From the NCBI GenBank assembly GCA_028564705.1, contig JAPXFQ010002924.1, positions 2,137,001 to 2,201,000 of the forward strand: 64,000 bases of DNA, written 5' to 3'. Numbering within the stretch: the first letter of the stretch is position 1; every line of letters begins with the position of its first letter. Shown here piece after piece: positions 55,933-64,000 of this stretch. Under the pieces are notes generated by a model that worked only from the letters and a program-made list of their open reading frames with translations, was not told the DNA's origin and did no database searches. Made by a program: the position numbers and the translations under genes. Source of the DNA: Apricaphanius iberus. Lineage: Eukaryota > Chordata > Actinopteri > Cyprinodontiformes > Aphaniidae.

Positions 55933-56282
55933 GACCATATGTTAACTATCTATGGTGTTTCAAATAGGCCTAAACTATTAACGTTGAAAATCATCAATTG
56001 AATGTAATTGTCTCATAATACCAAGCAATAGTCTGCTAAATATTAAACACTGAAGAAGTTTACTTGTTTATTTATTGAACATAAGATAACACCTTACAGG
56101 GAAATGTAAATAATGATAGGCTACTCATTACAATATGGTTATATCTAAACTATATAGGCCTACACAAGTGTTTTTTTTAATGTATTTATCTTGGTTTGAC
56201 AAAATAACAGAGTTCACATGCAGGTACACATCATCAATACTAATATTATCATTAATGAGTTTGTATCTTTTCGCTGTGCCTG

Positions 56283-56330
56283 TGTTGGTTCCCTCAAGGT
56301 ATTCCGGCTTCCTCACCACAGGATGGAGCC
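56283..56330. repeat. Fragment of teleost dispersed repeat
   Basis: ggttccctcaaggtattccggcttcctcaccacag matches the start of the copy at 59,099 (gattccctccgggtactccggcttcctcccacag). Only this short piece is present. Confidence 0.5.
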
Positions 56331-56359
56331 TTATATTTTTTCTTTATATATTGCATAGC

Positions 56360-57425
56360 TAATTACAGTTTTTTAAAACACTTTTAGCAACACGTTTTCA
56401 AAACTGTTAACACACATCAAACCTGAAACACACAATTCCCCAAACAGTTAATTTCATGCTGAAAATCACGCAGTGTAACTAAACACAGACACACATTTCC
56501 AAAATACAATACAGTAGCCTACTACAGTAACACAGTTAACCAAATCTACCAAAGCACTGACACACGTTGTCTTCCAACAGAAACATTTAGTCAGTCACAG
56601 CAGTGTCATAAAAACACTGACAACTGATGGAATTTGCATATGTCAAATCTACTTTTTTGCTTTTTATTTCACAATCAATAGATTATTGTATTGATCATGT
56701 AAATTCATGTTTGCGATAATGTTCTTCATTTTTCATTTGTTGGGCATGAATTTTGTCCCTTTTTTGTACAATACACAGTAAAAAAAAGCGAACGACCCAT
56801 GTTCGAGCAGCTTTGCAGAATGTTTATGAAAGAAGAAGACAGTATATTACAGGGTTTGCGGTACACGCTTTACTCTATTGCAAATGAAAATGATTTACAT
56901 TACAATAAAGAGGGGGGGAAAATCAGCATTTTGCTTTCTCATTCATTACTGTATTTTCAAATACACAAAAAGATGAAAGGAGCAGAAGAAGTCACTGTAA
57001 AAGAGAAAGGAATAAAAAGCTAGTCTGCTCAGTCGTCAGCATTGGGCCACATATTTTCATCGACATCAGAAGATCCCTCACGAGATCTGCCAATACAGTA
57101 AATATAGGTGATGTGATTGAAAGAAGTCTAGCATCTGAGCTGGATGAGATGGGAATCAGTTGTGATCACTGAAATCTTTAATCCATTACTTTTGAACATG
57201 AAGTTTTCTGTTTTGACAAACCGTGTGAAAGCAATTGAAAATTCACCAGTTAACATCTACTGTTTTGGTCTTGATTGAGATTGTGTGTAAAATTAGTTCA
57301 AACTAATTTTAAACGTGTAAAATGTCTGTATTTTGTGTAAAAAGAATAAGAATTGTGTTAATTGTACAGTCCACATAGGCTGATGTTGTGGTAAGTTTAT
57401 GGAGAGTTTTGAAAAAGTGTTAAAA
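56360..57425. repeat. Unclassified repeat with TTTTAAAACACTTT-type ends
   Basis: The left part has gttttttaaaacacttttagcaacacg with many cacac words, and the right part has gttttgaaaaagtgttaaaagt, which is partly inverted to it. A 74-codon plus-strand frame at 56,799-57,023 has no domain that I recognise. It could be a decayed DNA transposon; the ends are not certain. Confidence 0.3.
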
Positions 57426-59075
57426 GTATGGAACAACGGGTCACAGTGGTTCTAACAAACCGCAAACTAGTCGCGCACTCTTCACAGCAGCTTTTTCATG
57501 TAGTGTAGCGTTTATCCAGCAGAGGTCAGTACGGGAACAGTTTAAGTTCACGATTAAGCTATCCCCAACTTTAAAACTTACAGTGTGGGTGCTTCCAGGC
57601 AGAATAAGATACACATTTCTGTTAAAGAAATAAGGTATCTATGACATTTGTTCTTCAGCTTAATTTGCTGCTTAACCCCCTTAAAGCGAATTTAAAAGTG
57701 ACGTTTTTAATCTAACTTTTGTGTCACATCTCGTTTTAATTAAAAAACACGCAGGACTTTACTTGGAAAATAAAATTTATGGATGTGGGTAGAGCTTGTA
57801 GTTTACCAGAGACTAACATCCTGTTTCCCGACATTAACGCCTGGCGAGCCACACTAAAGAGCCATTCTGAAACCTCTGCCCTCACTTGGTAGCTAGGAAC
57901 AGGAAGCGCAGCAGCAGAAGCGTTTCAGTCGTTGGGAGAGGTGGACCGAATCTTTGTCCCATTGGCTTTTCCAGATGGAGGCATTGAAATAAGCAAATCT
58001 GTACCGGGACAAGCTTCAGACAACTTAAAAGGATTTTAAAAATTTGTACCCCCTCAGACAACATTTTCTGTCAACTGTTCACCTGTGGAAGATTGGAAAA
58101 GTGACGGTGAGTGGAAATCATCACTTGTTTACATTGTCTTTTTTCCCCCTCTTTTTTTTTAAAACATAAGTTTATGTCTATCCGTCTTTGCTCCTAAAAT
58201 TTTATATTTAAAAAAAAAATGCTCACTATATCCGATGCTTGTATCTGTATGCTGGTATTTTATCGTTTTTTGTTTATTTGTTTGTTTCTGTCTTTAAGTA
58301 ATCTTTGTTTGTCTTTGTCCCTGTTGTTATACCAGACTAAGGAAGTGTTGAGATAAAAAGTGAATGATCTCTTGACAAATGTTTTCACAAAGATTAAAAA
58401 GCAAAATTCACCCCTGACTACATTATGGAATGTAATGGGGCATGGCAGCAATTACTAGCCCACACTCCATCTTAGATGACTTCCTGCTTGCCTGACTGTC
58501 AACAGTATTATTAGATTGTTGTCAATTAGAGTTTAGACTGTCCTGTTTCCACACTGTGCAGAATGGACAAACAATGTTTCTTAGCAGCTTGTTCATAAAA
58601 ACATAAAATGATTTCATATAAGCATGTGGTGGACCATCCATCAGCAGCTCTTATGCCAACGCCCTGACGGAAAGACAGCTTCTGGAGTCGGTTTGAGCCA
58701 ACAGCAAGCCAGAACTACTTAAGGGCTTTGAGTGTGTTGCTCCCTTGAGACTTCACAAATATTGACTGGTTATCACTTTACCTGCAAATAAATTAAAGTT
58801 GAACTCACCTTATTCAGTTTATAATGAATCACAGTCATTCTACAGTTTAAATACTCTATTTTTGATTTAGGATTAAACGATGGGATGAAACACCTCAGCT
58901 TATCGCAGAAATCACAGTAAACAACTGAAATGTAAAGCATTCATTTAAGTATTAGAATTTCGAGAGATGATATCATATAAATAAATCTGTTATCAAACAC
59001 TGACTTTTCTTTCTATAACATTTGCCTAAATTATTCCTTTATATGATGCAGAGCTCAAATTGTTTTATGATAATG
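57426..59075. other. Gene-poor stretch with a possible plus-strand leader exon
   Basis: The part 57,850-58,106 is richer in GC and has an inverted CCAAT-like cccattggc near 57,958, and ends in a good donor, GACG/GTGAGT at 58,107. It could be a non-coding first exon of a plus-strand gene, but no coding sequence supports this. 58,107-59,075 has nothing recognised. Confidence 0.25.
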
Positions 59076-59329
59076 ATAATAATAATAATAATAATAATGC
59101 GTGGGATTCCCTCCGGGTACTCCGGCTTCCTCCCACAGTCCAAAAACATGACTGTCAGTTTAATTGATCTCTCCATATTGTCCTTAGGTGTGAGTGTGTG
59201 CATGGTTGTTTGTCCTGTTTGTCCTGCCCTGTGATGGACTGGCGACCTGTCCAGGGTGTACCCTGCCTCTTGCCCGTTGACAGCTGGAGATAGGCACCAG
59301 CCTCCCCGCGACCCATTAAGGATTAAGCG

Positions 59330-59369
<40 letters not shown>
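59076..59369 (-). repeat. Dispersed repeat flanked by AAT and ATT arrays
   Basis: The body 59,099-59,330 is an inverted copy of the repeat seen at 47,461-47,770 (cagggtgtaccctgcctcttgcc, gacagctggagataggcacc). On the left is an (AAT)n array (59,076-59,098) and on the right an (ATT)n array (59,331-59,369), so the flanks are complementary and could pair as a hairpin stem. Confidence 0.75.
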
Positions 59370-59372
<3 letters not shown>

Positions 59373-61550
59373 GACATCAGTGGAGTATTTGGTAGATGCA
59401 AAGTATAAGACAGAATCCTCCAAAACGTTACATTTCAGGAACACTTCACTGGCTTGAGAAATGACTAATACAATCCCGAGTAAATGAGTTTGGAATGTGA
59501 AACATATTAAGGATATATAATACTCATAATAACAAAGAACTGCAATATTATTGAAATATTTGATGAGAATTGGGATTGGGGTTGAGCCAACTCTTCCTTA
59601 CTTTTCTCTTGATCATTCTCTTCCTACAGTGAGATCATTGATTAAGCACCAGCCAATAGGCATTCAGGTCCAACCCACTGACCCTGATTGGCAGATTAAC
59701 ATATTCTTTTGAAAAATATCCTTGTGAAATAAAATAAGCCACTTGGAACAACACCATTATGAAATAAAAGCTGACTTTGTGAAAAAGAGATTTTGAAAAT
59801 AAAATAAAGATATATAGCAACAAAATAAATAAATAAAAGCTATTAGTAGGGAAAATACTGTTGAGTAATGTTTTTTATTAATAAATTATTTATTTATTTA
59901 AAGGAAAATGAAAACTATCTCTAAGCTAATTAGATAATAAATTCATAAGAATTCATTTTTTTCACAATTTTACTATCAAATCATATTTTTGTATATTATT
60001 AATTCATGTAGCTATTCATTTCACAAAGTTTCATTTATTTTATTTTTTTTTATGTCTGAGCATTTTGGTGTTCCATATATATGACACCATGGCTTGAGGC
60101 CTGTAGCTTTATTCACTTAAAGCAAATCAGGATGTAGTTAAATTTATGACGCATAAGAAATATCACAGTGATTTAGTCTGTATTCTGTTCCAACAATGAG
60201 TAGGTGGGAACAGATTTGTTTTTGTCAGGTTCGTGAGGACAAGGTCATGATGCAGACAGGTCGCAGATAACACGAAGTGGGCCTATTTGAGGCTTCAAAG
60301 TGCCAGTTCATATCTCAAGCAGTGGTTAATGAGTGTGTAATAGACAGACAAACGGAATGAAGCATTCCGATTTAGATGTTGAAAACTGAAGGTTGATTTT
60401 ATTGGGAGGATTATAAAATTAAAGTTTTGTTCTTGTCTGTAAGCTTTGCAGAAAGTCGTTGGACATTTGGAAGATGTGTATTGTTGCATCTGTTTTATTT
60501 TATTTTTCCTAGTAATTATTCTGAAATGATGTACTTTATCCTCTATGTTGCCCTTTAACATGGTGCAAAGTTTGTTTGACGTTACCTTTTAACTAGGATG
60601 TAATGTGATTAACGTATTAGTGGTTTCATTGTTTGGGGAAAAAATACATTTTAGATTAATAAACATCCAGATAAATACCCACGTTTACCAAGGCCAAATA
60701 TCTTATCTTCTTTGGCTTTAATTATATTTTTATATTCTTTATAGACTGATAACGAAACTTTTCACTATACTATTTATTATTTCACTGGTATTGTTGTCTT
60801 GTTTTTCGGGAAACCAAAAAGTTTTAGCATGATGATTTAGAGCAATGTTTACAATTTAGAAGAATATTAGAATATTCCCATGTTATCTTACAGAAATGAA
60901 TTAAAGGGCATGTAACATGTCACACCTTAAAAAAAATTGAAAGTATGAAACATAAACAAACATTCAGCCTTTCCTTTGTTTTTAAATCAGACAAGTAATT
61001 CTCAAGCACACTTTTCTGAAACAGAAACACATAGAAGAAGAAAAAAACAGATAGGCAGTGCTATTTACAGAGAATGATGTAGTATCTCTCCATATAATAC
61101 ATACAACTCAATAATGAATACTCTAACTAAACACTTGTAGTTCTTTTATTGATTACTGAAACATGAAAACAGATAATTTGGTAATGTCTCATTAAGATAA
61201 GTACAAACAGAATATTAACCATTAAGTATATTTTGGTTGAAGAAATCGAGTGGTGGAGCTGCTGAAATTACTCAGATATGGAATACCCTTGCATTTGCGG
61301 CATTCATTACATGTTAAAAGTTTATTAATTTTCTAGCCTAAGCAATTCTATTATCCAACAGTATACAGTACACTAAGAGTGTTTATACTATGATTATTGT
61401 TATAGGCAACTGTGCTTTAATATAACCATAAATCCTGCCACACACAAGCCCAATTTGCCAAGCTAACAGCAAAGATACTAACAGTTGTATGTTATTTATA
61501 GTGATGTATTTAATATAAAAAAGATTTAATGAATCATTAATCATTCAGAA
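59370..61550. other. AT-rich stretch, nothing recognised
   Basis: Long AT-rich sequence with short closed frames. No exon, RNA or bounded transposon could be supported. Confidence 0.4.
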
Positions 61551-61646
61551 ATATCGAAAATTGGTACCGTTAAATGCCGGTATCAATTCCTAGTTACCGG
61601 GAATTGGTACCGTATCTATTTAAATTTGAAAGGTACCCATCCCTTT
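61551..61646. mobile_element. hAT-like end fragment
   Basis: ggtaccgttaaatgccggtatc and aaaggtacccatcccttt resemble the inner and outer terminus of the element at 37,286-38,141 (tagggatgggtaccg). The opposite end was not found. Confidence 0.45.
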
Positions 61647-62349
61647 TTAGGACACCAGGTGAAAAAGTAACAAGGCTAGAAGCTTAGGAGGAGGGTTCAA
61701 GTTGTTCTACTAAAGTGCAGATGTAATAAACTTGGAAGCTATCTGCCATTTTTACACATTCTACCATTAATACATTTATTTGATGATGTTTAAACACTGG
61801 TTTGTGAAGAAGTGTTGTTATGAATGATAACAGCGGATTATTTCAATAAGTTGGGATCCATGTTTGGTCATGATCATACTGTAGATCATATAGAAAGTCT
61901 CTTAGTCTAGGATCTGCACTGCAATATGTAGTGCATTCATATTTAATACTGCATAACTCTTCCTAACACATTGTAACAGTCAAGTCTATTTGTAGGATGG
62001 ATCTTTTCCCTCTCTCCTCTTTGTCAAGCGCAGAGCCAAAAGAAGGTCTTATTCCATTTTGAGTGATGGTTAAGGGGTGGCCGGGTCTCACCTGAAATTG
62101 ATCATTGTCATGTGAAATTTAAATTTCACATCCAGATGAGCAGATAATTAGATCTAATTTTATCACAGCTGGAAGGAATTTATGTGCATTGCAGCCATTT
62201 CCAGCTTCATCTTAGCTTTCCTGAGATGGTAGGTGGGTAAATACAGATGTTATGTGTAGGCCTGAAAGGTTTGTTAGAGAACAAACAGCGTTCAGAAGAT
62301 AAAGGAACACAGCATGCAGGTTGTGGAGAAGTTCAATGTAGGGTCGGGT
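61647..62349. other. Non-coding stretch
   Basis: No feature recognised between the hAT-like fragment and the Tc1-like element. Confidence 0.4.
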
Positions 62350-62351
62350 TA

Positions 62352-63862
62352 CAGTGCTCAGCATAAATGAGTACACCCCCTTTAAAAAGTACGAATTCAA
62401 TCAATAGTTCAATGAACAAAAGAAGGCTGAGTTTTATTGAACACTTATTTAACTCCATAACATGAAATTAAGGTTAATAATCTAACTTAGATCACAAAAT
62501 CTTTAGTTTTACTCAAATTGTTTGAAGCAAAACTGAAAAATGAATAAACCTCACAACAAAAACTACTACATCTAGTATTTTGTATGAGCACCGTCATTTT
62601 TAAGGACAGCACCAAGTCTTCGAGGCATGGAATGAACAACAACACATTGCAAAATCTATCTTTTTCCATTCTTCAAGAATAACCTCTTTTAGAGCCTGGA
62701 TTCTGGATGGAGAGTGTTTCTCAACTTTTCTATTTAGAATCCCGTATAGATTGGGTTCAGATCAGGAGACATACTTGGCCATTCAATCACCTTCACCCTG
62801 TTCTTCTTCAGAAATGCAAAAGTAGCTTTAGATGTGTGTTTTGGATCATTTTCGTGTTGGAAAAGTGCACGACAACCAACTGCACGGAGCATCTTGGCAG
62901 CATCTTCTCCAGACAACAGAACTCATGCAGGCCCACATAATAACACTGCCACCACGATGTTTCACTGTAGGCTCCATGCATTTTTCTTTGAAATCCTCAC
63001 CTTTATGACGCCATACAGTTTTTAAACCATTAGTTCCAAAAACAGTGATCTTTGTCTCATAACTCCAGAGTATAGAGTCCCAGTACTCTTCATTTTTTTC
63101 AGGATGGGCCCTAGCAAATTCTAGGAATACTTTTTTTGTGTGCATGGGCTTTAGGAGAAGCTTCCTTTGTGGACGATACCCATGCATGCCATTCCTCTGC
63201 AGTGTGCGTCGTATAGTGTCCTGGAAAATGGTCACTCCAGTTTGGCTTTCTACTTATAGTGAATTTGCATGGCGATTTTCTTCAACCCTTCTCATCAGAA
63301 GACGCTCCTATCGAAATGTTAACTTCCATGGACGTCCTGGACGTCTCTGTAGAATAGATGGTTGCACTTCCATCTTTCTTAAATTTTTGGATCACTTTTC
63401 CTACAGTATTTTTTTCTGATATGTAAAGCTTTGCTGATCTTCTTGTGGCCCTTACCTATTTTGTGTAAAGATATGTTTTCCTTTCTCAGATTTTGTGACA
63501 TTTATCTTCATTACTGGCAGCATGAAATGGGAAGGGCTTTTCTTTGTTAAGTAATGCCCTTCTATAGTCACCTGTCTGCTGAATGAACCATTAGACTCAC
63601 CTGTGGTTGAATGCCTGTTAATTATAATTTTGTAGTCTTAAGTGTGGCTTTTCTCCTAAAACTATAATTGGGGTGTACTCATTTTTGAAACATGGGGTTA
63701 AATGAATTTGTTAGGAAATTAACAAATATTGTTTGCAATCAATGGCCCAAATTTGTAGGAGTATTTTGTAGTATAGTATCTCATAGAAACTGTTGATTTT
63801 GAAAGGAAACTAAAGGTTTTCTGACAAATCTAGTGAGGTGTACTCATTTATGCTGACTGCTG
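62352..63862 (-). mobile_element. Tc1-like transposon, both ends present
   Basis: A 1,511-bp element with ends CAGTGCTCAGCATAAATGAG and, on the other strand, CAGCAGTCAGCATAAATGAG, continuing TACACC in both (23 of 26 match overall). TA stands directly outside on both sides (62,350-62,351 and 63,863-63,864), the Tc1/mariner target. The transposase is on the minus strand and is decayed. Confidence 0.88.
62580..63540 (-). pseudogene. Tc1-like transposase, inactive
   Basis: Broken frames hold the HTH/linker (GRPWKLTF near 63,320; IFQDTIRRTLQRNGMHGYRP at 63,229 on), the catalytic part EEYWDSILWSYETKITVFG, then KHRGGSVIMW, and in another frame [17 protein letters not shown] and [12 protein letters not shown]. 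In this DD34E family the first catalytic residue is Asp in WSDETK, here Tyr (TAT). The last is Glu after PDLNPI, here also Tyr. Only the middle Asp (ENDPKHTS) survives. Sequence between GGSVIMW and FQHEND is shortened, and stop codons interrupt the N-terminal part. Confidence 0.82.
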
Positions 63863-63864
63863 TA

Positions 63865-64000
63865 TATTAAATACCCCAAGCATAAATCATTTAATTCAGC
63901 TCATTTTGATGCATAACCAACCAAGGCATGGCCATCTACTGAAATTGACAGAGGGAAGCAATAGTATTACAAGCAGCCAAGATGCCCATAGTAACTAGGA
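63865..64000. other. Right edge, nothing recognised
   Basis: Short flank beyond the Tc1-like element; no feature. Confidence 0.4.

Noticed and set aside
59022..59401. Poly-Asn and poly-Ile frames
   Set aside because: Translations of the AAT/ATT arrays and the dispersed repeat.
1..64000. CRISPR arrays, operons, tRNA or rRNA genes
   Set aside because: No spaced identical repeats, no bacterial gene layout, and no cloverleaf that I could support beyond tRNA-like parts of dispersed repeats.

Overview
This window is nuclear DNA from a vertebrate, almost certainly a teleost fish. It is AT-rich, its genes are split by spliceosomal introns, and it is littered with repeats typical of fish: a Rex3 (RTE-clade) LINE, L2/Maui-type LINE remnants, Tc1-like transposons, hAT elements with 8-bp target duplications, and MITEs. 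Species cannot be read from the sequence.

Three genes lie on the minus strand in one head-to-tail series, so transcription runs from high to low coordinates. slc38a11 (51,125-55,462) is a complete 12-exon amino acid transporter gene of 410 codons. cobll1 (18,142-49,314) is a cordon-bleu-like gene that I assembled from 12 coding exons into 975 codons with every splice phase consistent; its first intron is about 22.6 kb. The first two coding exons of a grb14-like adaptor gene lie at 12,918-14,842, and the rest of that gene is presumably beyond the left edge. The order SLC38A11-COBLL1-GRB14 and the shared orientation match the human 2q24 region as I recall it, so this is conserved vertebrate synteny. 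The products act separately (membrane transport, actin/signalling scaffold, receptor tyrosine kinase adaptor); I see no operon-like logic.

Layout: 0.4-5.0 kb is a three-level transposon nest (MITE, then a TTAA-flanked element, then Rex3). 5-12.9 kb is intronic or intergenic sequence with L2 remnants. 12.9-14.8 kb holds grb14 5' exons. 14.8-18.1 kb is intergenic sequence and the cobll1 3' end. 18.1-26.6 kb holds cobll1 exons 2-12. 26.6-49.2 kb is cobll1 intron 1, rich in transposons and containing a second, deeper nest at 44-48.3 kb. 49.2-49.8 kb is the cobll1 start exon and upstream region. 51.1-55.5 kb is slc38a11. 55.5-64 kb is gene-poor and holds microsatellites, repeats and a dead Tc1-like element.

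I found no RNA genes, no CRISPR array and no new multi-gene system. The observations most worth checking are the nested insertions with their target duplications, the unusual ends of cobll1 (a cysteine cluster at the start, no visible WH2 motif at the end), and a 45-nt in-frame micro-exon.
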